NCBI GenBank assembly: GCA_910589125.1
Contig: CAJURX010000002.1
Span: forward strand, 156,980 to 220,979
Length of the DNA: 64,000 nucleotides
DNA from: an uncultured Eggerthellaceae bacterium
GTDB taxonomy: Bacteria; Actinomycetota; Coriobacteriia; Coriobacteriales; Eggerthellaceae
Direction of reading: 5' to 3'
Shown: in pieces, positions 7,446 through 14,710 of the stretch
Layout of the letters: each line of letters opens with the position of its first letter
Numbering within the stretch: position 1 is the stretch's first letter
Translations under genes and position numbers: made by a program
Notes under the pieces: model-generated
What the model saw: only the letters and a program-made list of their open reading frames with translations
Told to the model about the DNA's origin: nothing
The model's database searches: none

Positions 7446-9819
7446 ATTTGTATCCTCCCATGGCCAGCTTCTCCACACGGTCGTAGTCCCAGCCGCCGAG
7501 ACGCGTGACCTGCTCGGAGGGCATGACCTTGCTGTTCTCCTCCGTGCAGGGGTAGATCTTGCAGAGCAGTCCCTTGTAGGGAGCGCCATAGCCCGTCTCG
7601 CCGACCACCATCATGGACGTGAGGTTGTTGATGTTGGAATCGAACACGCCGAAGAGGTTGGGCTCAGCACCCTCGGTCTCGGGGAACCACCAACCATGCT
7701 CAGCGGACGCGCAATCAGGCTTCATGGCTTCGGTCACCCACGCGATCTGGCGGCAGCGGCCACGCTGGTTCTCGATCCAGACCCACTGGCCATCCTGGAT
7801 GCCGTACTTCGCGGCGGTCTCGGGATGGATGCGAACGCGCGGGTTGGGATGGAACTCGCGCATGGTCTTCTGGTTGCGATGCTCAGAGTGGAAGAACTCG
7901 AAGGAGCGATGGCCCGTGGTGAGGACGATCGGGTACTCCTTGAAGCGCTCGGGCGTGGAGATGGGGCTCTCGGGCGGCTCCTCATAGCTGGGGAGCGGGT
8001 CATTGCCGAACGCTTCCAGCGTGGTGCAGTACAGCTCGATCATGCCCGTGGGCGTATTGAAGCCCGGATTGCCGTCGGGACGCAGCTTGCCATCCTCGTA
8101 GCGATGATACGACAGCGGCTCCCAGTCGTAGACCATCTGCTGGAGCCCTGCGAAGTCCTCGGGAACGCCACCCTCCTTCAGGCGGACGTTCAGAAGGTCG
8201 ATGTCCGTCTCCAGGGGGTTGCCCTTGTCATCGCACCAAGCAGAGGGGTTCAAGCGACGACCCAGCTCAAGGATGATCTGCTCGTCGGTCTTCGATTCGT
8301 AGTACTCCACCACGCGCGTTGACTGGCGCAGCGGCGTCCACCACGTGCGCAGCTGGTTGCGCTCGGGGCTCATGGCGCAGGGGAGCACCACGTCAGCGCA
8401 CGCCACAGCCGTTGGGGTGATGCAGTAGTCCACGACCACGTTGAACTCGGTCTTCTTGATGGCGTCATACACGCGCGGCGCCTCGGCGGCCATGTTCGCG
8501 ATGGAGTTGCACCCCTGGAACCAGAGCATCTTCACCGGATAGGGCTCACCGCATTCGATGGCCTGGAGGACCACATCGGATGCCGCCGTGGAGCTCAAGC
8601 CGAACTGATGCATCGGGGAGATGTCATTGCCTAGGCGCTTGGCGCGGATATCCACGTCCAGGTTCTCGAAGTACCCGCAGAGATACGCCAGGTTCATGTT
8701 GTATGCCTCGCGTGCCAGGTAGTTGCCGCCCGCCTGGTCCACGTTTCCGCAGATAGCATTCAGCGACATGAGGCAATGCGCCTCAGAGATGCCGTTCACG
8801 CGCATATCGGTGGTGAGGCCCCACTGCAGGGCGCCGGGCTTCGCTGCTGCGAACATGCGAGCAGCCTTGCGGATATCCTCGGCATCGCACCATGCTATCT
8901 CGGCAGCCTTCTCGCAGGTCCAGCCAGAGACGCGCTCCTTCAGCTCGTCGAAGCCGTAGCACCACTTGTCCACGAAGTCGTGATCGTAGAGGTCCTCTTC
9001 GATGATGAGGTTCGTCATGGCCAGCGCGATGGCCGAGTCAACACCCGGACGCGGCTGGATCCATACGTCAGCACGAGATGCCAGCCAGGTGAGATCGGGG
9101 TCCACTACGATGAGCTTCGTGCCGCCTTGGGTCATCATATCCACGATCCAGTGACCCAGAAAGCCGTCGCCGTTGGACTTGATGACATCGTTGCCCCAGA
9201 TGAGCACCACTTCGGGATACTGGTATTCCGGATGATCCCAGCGCTCTTCGTTGAACTGGGAAGCATCCACCACCGGCAGATCGCCGCAGACGCAGAATGC
9301 GAGAGAGGTGCGGGGCACCATGCAGCAGTCACCAGAGAGGAAGCCGAAGGACATGTTGGGAGAGCCGAAACCGGCGTAGCAGATCAGCGGATTCTGCCAG
9401 CAGACGTTGCGGCCCGTGCCGATCATGCCGCAGATGGCCTCAGGACCCCACTCCTTCTGGATGCGTCGCACGTTCTCTTCGATGATGTCGTACGCCTCAT
9501 CCCACGAGATGCGCTCCCACTTGTTCTCGCCACGCTCTCCCACGCGCTTCACGGGATACTTCAAGCGGTCGAGCAGCTCGTTGCATGCCTCAGGGAGATT
9601 CAAGCAGCGCATGCACAGCCTGCCGCGGTTGTATGGCTGATTCGGATCGCCCTCGACCCTGTCCAGCTTGCCATCCTTCACATACAGCAAAAGGCCACAT
9701 GAGTCATGACAACCCGGTGCCGACCAATGGCACACGCGATAGACGTCGATATCTCCCTCCTTCCAATGAAAATCGGTTTTGTAGAGCTCAGGATCGAACT
9801 TCTTCTCGAATAGCTCCAT
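7438..9819 (-). CDS. Molybdopterin-dependent oxidoreductase, catalytic subunit with N-terminal Fe-S site
   Basis: 793 residues of the DMSO-reductase superfamily. The N-terminal cluster site comprises C37, C41 and C69 with C30 as likely fourth ligand (VCHWSAPGCHDSCG, later GRLCMRC). The MGD-binding domains follow: ERISWDEAYDII, then GDCCMVPRT at about 163-171, where a Cys could be the Mo ligand as in PhsA/NapA-type enzymes. The C-terminal barrel includes TTGHRSFEFFHSEHRN. No Tat signal is visible, so it is probably cytoplasmic. It resembles the many acetylene-hydratase- or formate-dehydrogenase-like proteins of Eggerthellaceae; the substrate cannot be read from the sequence. It heads a three-gene operon with the ferredoxin and the Cys/His-rich protein. 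Confidence 0.88.
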   Translation of the reverse strand: MELFEKKFDPELYKTDFHWKEGDIDVYRVCHWSAPGCHDSCGLLLYVKDGKLDRVEGDPNQPYNRGRLCMRCLNLPEACNELLDRLKYPVKRVGERGENKWERISWDEAYDIIEENVRRIQKEWGPEAICGMIGTGRNVCWQNPLICYAGFGSPNMSFGFLSGDCCMVPRTSLAFCVCGDLPVVDASQFNEERWDHPEYQYPEVVLIWGNDVIKSNGDGFLGHWIVDMMTQGGTKLIVVDPDLTWLASRADVWIQPRPGVDSAIALAMTNLIIEEDLYDHDFVDKWCYGFDELKERVSGWTCEKAAEIAWCDAEDIRKAARMFAAAKPGALQWGLTTDMRVNGISEAHCLMSLNAICGNVDQAGGNYLAREAYNMNLAYLCGYFENLDVDIRAKRLGNDISPMHQFGLSSTAASDVVLQAIECGEPYPVKMLWFQGCNSIANMAAEAPRVYDAIKKTEFNVVVDYCITPTAVACADVVLPCAMSPERNQLRTWWTPLRQSTRVVEYYESKTDEQIILELGRRLNPSAWCDDKGNPLETDIDLLNVRLKEGGVPEDFAGLQQMVYDWEPLSYHRYEDGKLRPDGNPGFNTPTGMIELYCTTLEAFGNDPLPSYEEPPESPISTPERFKEYPIVLTTGHRSFEFFHSEHRNQKTMREFHPNPRVRIHPETAAKYGIQDGQWVWIENQRGRCRQIAWVTEAMKPDCASAEHGWWFPETEGAEPNLFGVFDSNINNLTSMMVVGETGYGAPYKGLLCKIYPCTEENSKVMPSEQVTRLGGWDYDRVEKLAMGGYKYE

Positions 9820-10071
9820 ACTCCACCTTCCTCTCTCCTTCTCCTTTGATCGTGGGTGGTGCCGTCATCAAGGCAAAGCCATGGGATAGGGCACCTCACG
9901 CAACGCAGGATAGGAAGGAACGGCGAAGCCGGATATGGAAGGGATTACAAGATCGGCAGCCCCATTCTTGTAACAAGTCATCAATGAGGAGAGGATGGGG
10001 AGCGCCACGAGCGACGCAATGGCAACGCATCATCGAACATGAGCGCTTATGGCATAACGCCTGCACCCTGT

Positions 10072-10192
10072 CCGTAGCCACGCTCGTGGAGGGTGCGCGA
10101 GCAGCTGACGAAGCGCGCTGCAGCACCCGAATGCGATCCGTCCTTCGCCGCTTCCCGGCATCAGCGCAGCTACAGAACCTCACATCACCGAT
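10072..10192 (+). repeat. Palindromic repeat element, copy 1 (degenerate)
   Basis: The outer arms CGTAGCC and GCAGCTAC, the internal GACGAAGCGCG and GCAGCACCC, and the tail CTCACATCACCGAT match copy 2 (11227-11344) in order and orientation. The left arm has drifted (CACGCTCGTGG in place of CGCGCTGATGG). The two copies flank the dinJ-yafQ genes. Confidence 0.7.
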
Positions 10193-10289
10193 GCTCCCGC
10201 AGCCTCCGGAGACCTGTGTTCTGACCCCTAGCATTCCAGCGTTCTCGATCGCTTGATAGCATGCTCGCAAGAACGTTCATGAGGTGTCT

Positions 10290-10403
10290 ATGTTCGCTGA
10301 TCGCAAAGAGGAGCTTGAACGAACCTACGATCCAGACGCGTTCGAGCTCCTTGCGGACAAGGCAGCGAACAGAGCGCACACCGCCACCCAACCGTTGTCC
10401 TGA
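10290..10403 (+). CDS. Possible 37-residue peptide
   Basis: ATG at 10290 with GAGG 5 nt upstream opens a charged, helical-looking peptide beginning MFADRKEELERTYD and ending at TGA 10401-10403. It lies 60 bp beyond the yafQ stop on the opposite strand. It could be a remnant of a larger gene. No family recognised. Confidence 0.25.
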   Translation: MFADRKEELERTYDPDAFELLADKAANRAHTATQPLS

Positions 10404-10463
10404 GCAGACGAGCCTCCGCCTCTATCAGAAAGGATGACCGGAGCGGCGAAAGTGACCAGGTGC

Positions 10464-10742
10464 TCAGAACAGATCGCTGTGAGAACCCGTACGGACGGCC
10501 GTGAGGACGATCGCTTCGTCGTTGACGCGATAGATCAAGAGCCAGTCCGGTTCGATATGGCATTCACGATTCCCTTTGTAGACCCCTTGCAGCTCATGGT
10601 CGCGCAAGGCGGCAGGAAGCTTCTCGCCCTTCCTCAGTCTCAGGATGGCTTCATCCAGCTTGCCCAGCTCTGCGCCCTGCCTCCTCTTGCGCCGCACATC
10701 CTTCTTGAACTGCGAGGTGTAGGCAACATCGAGCATGCTCAC
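10464..10742 (-). CDS. yafQ: YafQ/RelE-family mRNA interferase toxin
   Basis: 92 residues. YafQ toxins cut mRNA in the ribosomal A site. The family hallmarks are visible: FKKDVRRKRRQG at the N-terminus, LRDHELQG, then CHIEPDWLLIYR with the conserved His and Asp, and a C-terminal TGSHSDLF that supplies the late His. The catalytic set appears intact, so the toxin should be active. It overlaps its antitoxin gene by 4 nt (ATGA). Flanking copies of a palindromic repeat suggest the pair sits in a mobile or recombinogenic spot. Confidence 0.93.
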   Translation of the reverse strand: MSMLDVAYTSQFKKDVRRKRRQGAELGKLDEAILRLRKGEKLPAALRDHELQGVYKGNRECHIEPDWLLIYRVNDEAIVLTAVRTGSHSDLF

Positions 10743-11029
10743 TCCCCATCATCGAAGATGGAAGCCCACATCTCCTCATTCGTGCTGAACGGCCCGCTCA
10801 GATCACGACGGGCAGCAGCGTCGTCCATCGCCTGAAGCGTCTCTTTGTTGAAGCCTGCAGGATTGGAAGAATCGAACGGCAATCCGCCCTTGGTGTTGAA
10901 CGCAGCCACGAACATGCGAAGGGCATTGCTCGGAGAGGTGCCGATGGCATGGCATATCTCCACGAATGTGGCTTTCTCTTCAGGAGTGACCTTTGTAGAG
11001 AGGGGCGCTGTCGTGAGCATGGAACCCAT
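10739..11029 (-). CDS. dinJ: DinJ/RelB-family antitoxin
   Basis: 96 residues. The N-terminal ribbon-helix-helix (LSTKVTPEEKATFVEICHAIG, then SPSNALRMFV) binds operator DNA; the C-terminal half (GLPFDSSNPAGFNKET) binds and neutralises the toxin. AAGGAGG lies 5 nt before the ATG at 11029. It is transcribed with the toxin and likely represses itself through three 10-bp repeats just upstream (11045-11072). Confidence 0.92.
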   Translation of the reverse strand: MGSMLTTAPLSTKVTPEEKATFVEICHAIGTSPSNALRMFVAAFNTKGGLPFDSSNPAGFNKETLQAMDDAAARRDLSGPFSTNEEMWASIFDDGE

Positions 11030-11044
11030 ATCGGCCTCCTTGAA

Positions 11045-11072
11045 GATGCTATAGGATGCTACCAGCTGCTAT
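11045..11072. promoter_or_regulatory. Three 10-bp direct repeats, likely DinJ operator
   Basis: GATGCTAT, GATGCTAC and GCTGCTAT start at 11045, 11055 and 11065, exactly one helical turn apart and on one face. The minus-strand TACAAT at about 11071-11076 is a good -10 box that the array would cover. Ribbon-helix-helix antitoxins commonly bind such tandem sites. Confidence 0.55.
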
Positions 11073-11226
11073 TGTAATACGATCACGCGTCCTCAGGCAG
11101 TGCGCACATGCCCTTGTCATCGCATGGAAGGAACGTGTGCGAGCAAGCGATCCTCGCCCACCTCTAGCTCGCTCAGCCCTGCCACGTGACAGGAGAGGTG
11201 TGAGCACATGCGTCATGATCGAGGAT

Positions 11227-11344
11227 GCCCGTAGCCGCGCTGATGGAGGGCGCGCAAGCGCCCGACGAAGCGCGTTGCAGCACCCGGGGATGCGCTTCGC
11301 CGCTTCGCGGCATCAGCGCAGCTACGGGGTCTCACACCATCGAT
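11227..11344 (+). repeat. Palindromic repeat element, copy 2 (best-formed)
   Basis: The ends CCCGTAGCCGCGCTGATG and CATCAGCGCAGCTACGGG are inverted copies of each other with one mismatch. Inside are two small hairpins, GGGCGCGCAAGCGCCC and CCGCTTCGCGG, plus the pairing arms GCGCG and TGCGC. The whole would fold as a branched cruciform of about 100 nt. It lies in the 363-bp gap 11030-11392, which holds no gene. Confidence 0.75.
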
Positions 11345-11392
11345 TCCCTCTCACCGCAGGGGCGCAAGCAAGCCTGCGCCCGCCAGATAACG

Positions 11393-11617
11393 CTACTTGG
11401 GCTCCTTGAGAGCCAACGCCATCCTCTGGACGGCTTCGCAGCTGGCGCAAGACACGGCGGCCTCGCATCCCTTGCTCGCGCACCTCTTGCTGCACCCGGC
11501 GCAACCGCCTTCGCACGCATCACTGCAATCGCAGAGGCCGCGCTTCCAGAGCCGACGGATGGCCAAGACGGTCAGGGCGACGATGATGACCAGCAGGATG
11601 GCTGTAGAGACAGTCAT
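11393..11617 (-). CDS. FeoB-associated Cys-rich membrane protein
   Basis: 74 residues: one N-terminal membrane helix (about 3-22, VSTAILLVIIVALTVLAI), then a cytoplasmic-type Cys-rich tail (CDCSDACEGGCAGCSKRC, then further Cys). This is the layout of the short FeoB-associated Cys-rich family found next to feoB. It probably helps ferrous iron handling at the FeoB pore; the role is not well established. The ATG at 11617 has AGGGGG 5 nt upstream and lies 10 nt after the feoB stop, so it is the last gene of the feoB transcript. Confidence 0.85.
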   Translation of the reverse strand: MTVSTAILLVIIVALTVLAIRRLWKRGLCDCSDACEGGCAGCSKRCASKGCEAAVSCASCEAVQRMALALKEPK

Positions 11618-11627
11618 GGGATCCCCC

Positions 11628-13823
11628 TCAAGCCTTCGCGCCTCGAGCATCCAGCTTTGACTGGGCTCTTGCGTTCTCGTCTGCGTCATAGCGGGGCATG
11701 GGCCGGAACAGCTGGAAGAACATCAGCGCCAACACGATCAGCGCCACCACCGTCCATGCATTGAACGCGACCTCGCCCGTGACCAAGCCTCCTAGCTGAT
11801 AGATCATGAGCGCCACGCACCATGCGAAGCCGCACATATATCCGATAGCTGCCCATGTCCACTTGGCCGAGGCCATCTGATTGCGGATCGCACCCATAGC
11901 CGCGAAGCACGGAGCACAGAGCAGATTGAAGGCGCAGAACGCCATGATGGCCACGGTCGTCCCGCCCATCATGTTCGCGAAGGCAAGCCACATGGCCGCG
12001 TCCCCTTCGCCAGCATCCCCAAGGCTCGTGAGGATGCCTACCGTAGCAACGACGTTCTCCTTGGCTACGAGCCCGGTGATGGAAGTGACGGCACCTTCCC
12101 AGTTGCCGAATCCAAGGGGTGCGAAGATCCACGCCAGCACGTTCCCGAGCCCTGCCATGAGGCTGTATTGGATGTAGCCTTCTATCTCGGTATCCAAGAG
12201 CCCGAACGCTCCGTCATAGATGCCGAAGTTCAGCAGGAACCAGATGACCATGGAGGACAGGAAGATGATGGTTCCAGCCTTCACTAGATAGGCCTTGACC
12301 CGCTCCCACGTGGAGAGCAGCACGTTCTTAGCCGTAGGCAGATGATATTGAGGCAGCTCCATGATGAACGGGGCAGCCTCTCCCGCAAAGGCGCGCAGCT
12401 TCTTCAGCATGATGCAGCTCATGATGATGGCGGCCAGGCCCAGGAAATAGAAGACGGGAGCGACCCACCATGTATCCTCGTACAAGCCGCCAGACAAGGC
12501 TCCGAACACCAGTGCGATGATGGGCAGCTTCGCTCCACAGGGGATCATGGTGGTGGTCATCACCGTCATGCGGCGATCCTTCTCGTTCTCGATCGTCTTG
12601 GTAGCCATGACCGCGGGCACACCGCAGCCGCTCGCGATGAGCATGGGGATGAAGGACTTGCCCGAGAGCCCGAAGCGTCGGAAGATGCGGTCCATGATGA
12701 ACGCCACGCGAGCCATGTAGCCGCACCCCTCCAGAAGGCCAAGCAACAAGAACAACACGATGAGCTGGGGCACGAAGCCAAGCACAGCCCCCACGCCCGC
12801 CAAGATCCCGTCGATGATGAGGCTCTGCATCCATGGAGCACAGTCCACCGATTCCAGCCACTCGGTCACCGCTACCGGGATACCGGGATGCCAGAGACCG
12901 AATTCAGCCGGATCAGGCTCCGCTTCCTCGATAGCAGCGATAGCGGTCTCGCTGGCACCAGCATCCTCAGCAGCCACGAGCTCCTCTTCCCAAGCACCGA
13001 CAGCCTCTTCGTACTGCTCGGTGCCGGTATAGAGCCACCCGTCTCCGAACAGTCCATCGTTGGCCCAATCCGTGGCGATGGTACCCACAGTGGACACGCT
13101 TATGTAATACACGAGGGTCATGATGACGATGAAGATGGGGATGCCCAGCACGCGGTTGGTGACGATGCGATCGATCTTCTGCGTGGTGGTCTCACCGCTG
13201 GCCGCACGCTTCACGCAGCTTGCGCACACCGCCGCGATGTAGTCATAGCGCGCATTGGCGATGGCCGACTCCGGGTCCTCCTCATCAGCTTCGAGATAGG
13301 GCGCGTAGCACGGCTCTGGGAAGGGGATGTGGCCTTGGGCGGCAATCTCGCAGGCGCGATCCATGAGCTCTTCGATGCCCGTGCCGCGCAGAGCGGATAT
13401 CTCCACGACCGGGCAGCCCAGCTCCTGGGAGAGCCTGGACACATCGATGGCATCTCCCCTCTTTTCCACCAGGTCCATCATGTTGAGCGCTACCACAACG
13501 GGCACATCCAGATCGAAGATCTGAGTGGTCAGATAGAGATTGCGCTCCAGGTTCGTGGCATCCACGATGTCGATGACCACATCAGCCGCCCCACTCGTCA
13601 GATAGTCACGCGTGACCACTTCCTCAGGCGAATAGGGAGACAGCGAGTACACGCCCGGAAGATCCGTGATGGTCACGGCTTTGTCACGCTTGTACTGACC
13701 TCCCTTCTTCTCCACGGTGACGCCGGGCCAGTTGCCCGTGTATTGGTTCGTGCCGGTCAGATCGTTGAACAACGTCGTCTTCCCACAGTTGGGATTTCCG
13801 GCAAGGGCGATGTTGATGCCCAT
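11628..13823 (-). CDS. feoB: Ferrous iron transport protein B
   Basis: 731 residues. The N-terminal G domain has GNPNCGKT (about 9-16, G1), GVTVEKK (G2 region), DLPGVYS (G3) and NMMD (G4), followed by a helical GDI-like spacer. Two Gate domains follow, with about ten membrane segments and the Cys-containing SGCGVPA motif. A periplasmic loop of about 100 residues (around 240-320) is unusually long and acidic. It imports Fe2+ across the cell membrane. It is separated from feoA by 128 bp containing a terminator and an AAAGTTAACT site, so its transcription may be attenuated or independent. AAAGGAGG precedes the ATG. Confidence 0.97.
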   Translation of the reverse strand: MGINIALAGNPNCGKTTLFNDLTGTNQYTGNWPGVTVEKKGGQYKRDKAVTITDLPGVYSLSPYSPEEVVTRDYLTSGAADVVIDIVDATNLERNLYLTTQIFDLDVPVVVALNMMDLVEKRGDAIDVSRLSQELGCPVVEISALRGTGIEELMDRACEIAAQGHIPFPEPCYAPYLEADEEDPESAIANARYDYIAAVCASCVKRAASGETTTQKIDRIVTNRVLGIPIFIVIMTLVYYISVSTVGTIATDWANDGLFGDGWLYTGTEQYEEAVGAWEEELVAAEDAGASETAIAAIEEAEPDPAEFGLWHPGIPVAVTEWLESVDCAPWMQSLIIDGILAGVGAVLGFVPQLIVLFLLLGLLEGCGYMARVAFIMDRIFRRFGLSGKSFIPMLIASGCGVPAVMATKTIENEKDRRMTVMTTTMIPCGAKLPIIALVFGALSGGLYEDTWWVAPVFYFLGLAAIIMSCIMLKKLRAFAGEAAPFIMELPQYHLPTAKNVLLSTWERVKAYLVKAGTIIFLSSMVIWFLLNFGIYDGAFGLLDTEIEGYIQYSLMAGLGNVLAWIFAPLGFGNWEGAVTSITGLVAKENVVATVGILTSLGDAGEGDAAMWLAFANMMGGTTVAIMAFCAFNLLCAPCFAAMGAIRNQMASAKWTWAAIGYMCGFAWCVALMIYQLGGLVTGEVAFNAWTVVALIVLALMFFQLFRPMPRYDADENARAQSKLDARGAKA

Positions 13824-13865
13824 CCTCCTTTGCTCCTTCCTTCCAAAGCTCGATACCTGTTAGAT

Positions 13866-13875
13866 AAAGTTAACT
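13866..13875. promoter_or_regulatory. AAAGTTAACT site upstream of feoB
   Basis: AAAGTTAACT (13866-13875) lies 43 bp upstream of the feoB start and matches four related sites upstream of feoA. A minus-strand TATCTA hexamer next to it is a candidate -10 box, also present upstream of feoA. A DtxR/IdeR-type iron regulator is a reasonable candidate but the site is not the classical consensus. Confidence 0.45.
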
Positions 13876-13883
13876 CTTCTGGC

Positions 13884-13909
13884 GAAAAAGAGCACCTCCC
13901 TGGGTGCTC
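13884..13909 (-). terminator. Intrinsic terminator between feoA and feoB
   Basis: On the minus strand GAGCACC (13903-13909) pairs with GGTGCTC (13890-13896) around a 6-nt loop and is followed at once by TTTTT. It lies after the second feoA and before feoB, so it would reduce or stop read-through into feoB. Confidence 0.75.
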
Positions 13910-13951
13910 AGCCGCGCTCAAGAGCGCTAGAGCGTCCGTGACGGCGAACCC

Positions 13952-14185
13952 CTACGCCACGATCACGTTCTGCGCCTCATCCTTGCGCAAAGACAACTCG
14001 AATCCACGCACGGTCACCTCGATGGGGTCACCCAAAGGCGCCACCTTGCGAACGGTCACCGATGCGCCCTTCGTCAAGCCCATATCCATGATGCGCTGGC
14101 GAACAGCTCCAACCCCTGCCAAGCGCACCACGTGAACGGTATCCCCGATGGGCACCTCTCGAAGCGTCTTCTCTGAATCTGCCAT
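13952..14185 (-). CDS. feoA: FeoA domain protein (second of a tandem pair)
   Basis: 77 residues, an SH3-like FeoA domain: VPIGDTVHVVRLAGVG, then RQRIMDMGLTKGASVTVRKVAPLGDPIEVTVRG, ending in LSLRKDEAQNVIV. FeoA is a small cytosolic partner that regulates FeoB. It lies 11 nt after the first feoA, and the two share only the family pattern, so they are probably not a recent duplication. A terminator follows before feoB. Confidence 0.93.
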   Translation of the reverse strand: MADSEKTLREVPIGDTVHVVRLAGVGAVRQRIMDMGLTKGASVTVRKVAPLGDPIEVTVRGFELSLRKDEAQNVIVA

Positions 14186-14196
14186 GATCTTCCTTC

Positions 14197-14478
14197 CTAT
14201 CCTGTGATGACCTTTTGCGCCGATGCTCGATCAAGGGCCACCGAAGCACCCTTCACCTCAACGATGATGTTGCCCGCTTGCTCCGTGACCACGCGCACCG
14301 TGGTGCCTGGATGGAACCCGATGTCCTCCAGATGGCGACGAGTCTCATCCGCGCCACGCACCTTGATGACCTGCGCCATCTCTCCCGGCCTCAGGAACGA
14401 GAGAGGCATCTGCTGCATGGACACAGCCGCATTCACCGACCACGACGGCACTGCTTCCAAGACCATTGCATCATGCAT
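14197..14478 (-). CDS. feoA: FeoA domain protein (first of a tandem pair)
   Basis: 93 residues. About 20 extra N-terminal residues precede the FeoA domain (LSFLRPGEMAQVIKVRGADETRRHLEDIGFHPGTTVRVV, in two parts by eye), ending LDRASAQKVITG. The ATG at 14478 is chosen because GGGGAGG lies 5 nt upstream; an in-frame TTG further up would put that site inside the gene. It begins the feoA-feoA unit, with iron-box-like repeats upstream. Confidence 0.9.
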   Translation of the reverse strand: MHDAMVLEAVPSWSVNAAVSMQQMPLSFLRPGEMAQVIKVRGADETRRHLEDIGFHPGTTVRVVTEQAGNIIVEVKGASVALDRASAQKVITG

Positions 14479-14493
14479 GAGGACCTCCCCTGA

Positions 14494-14563
14494 CAAGTTA
14501 GCTGTAGATAACAGATAAGTATCCTACCACTAACTTTTGTGAAATGAAAGACAAGGTTAACTT
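14494..14563. promoter_or_regulatory. Three AAGTTARC-type sites upstream of feoA
   Basis: CAAGTTAGC (14494-14502), CTAACTTT (14530-14537, inverted) and GGTTAACTT (14555-14563, inverted) crowd the feoA promoter. A minus-strand TTAGTG-N17-TATCTA pair lies among them. With the site at 13866 this is a repeated motif limited to the feo genes, as expected for an iron-responsive operator. Confidence 0.5.
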
Positions 14564-14661
14564 TTTTGGAACATTCCCATCGCGCTATGATCAAATGCCC
14601 TCAGAAGGGAGCGATGTCACCCCGAACGCTCCCCTGATGACAGCATCCTGCAAGGCAAGCA

Positions 14662-14698
14662 TTACAGCACTGTAAGATTGCGATTTCTCCTTTATGGT
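14662..14698 (+). promoter_or_regulatory. Candidate promoter with inverted repeat, ctpE-like gene
   Basis: TTACAG-CA-CTGTAA (14662-14675) is a perfect 6-bp-arm inverted repeat. Its right arm could serve as -35, 17 bp before TATGGT (14693-14698). The ATG at 14711 is only 12 nt beyond the -10 box and has no Shine-Dalgarno sequence, so the message may be nearly leaderless. Confidence 0.4.
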
Positions 14699-14710
14699 AC
14701 TGTTGTGCGC

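Larger units (their letters stand above)
9820..10463. other. 644-bp region without a convincing gene
   Basis: This lies between the molybdoenzyme start and the yafQ stop. It should hold the molybdoenzyme promoter (minus strand, near 9820-9900), one copy of the palindromic repeat (10072-10192) and a possible 37-codon ORF (10290-10403). A 124-codon minus-strand frame (9896-10270) runs through the repeat and has no recognisable motif; I do not call it. Confidence 0.6.

Noticed and set aside
9896..10270. 124-codon minus frame upstream of yafQ
   Set aside because: It runs through the palindromic repeat and has no family motif or ribosome site.
14662..14675. Reading TTACAG-CA-CTGTAA as a CopY/BlaI-type box
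   Set aside because: Those boxes are TACA-NN-TGTA; here four bases separate the TACA and TGTA halves.
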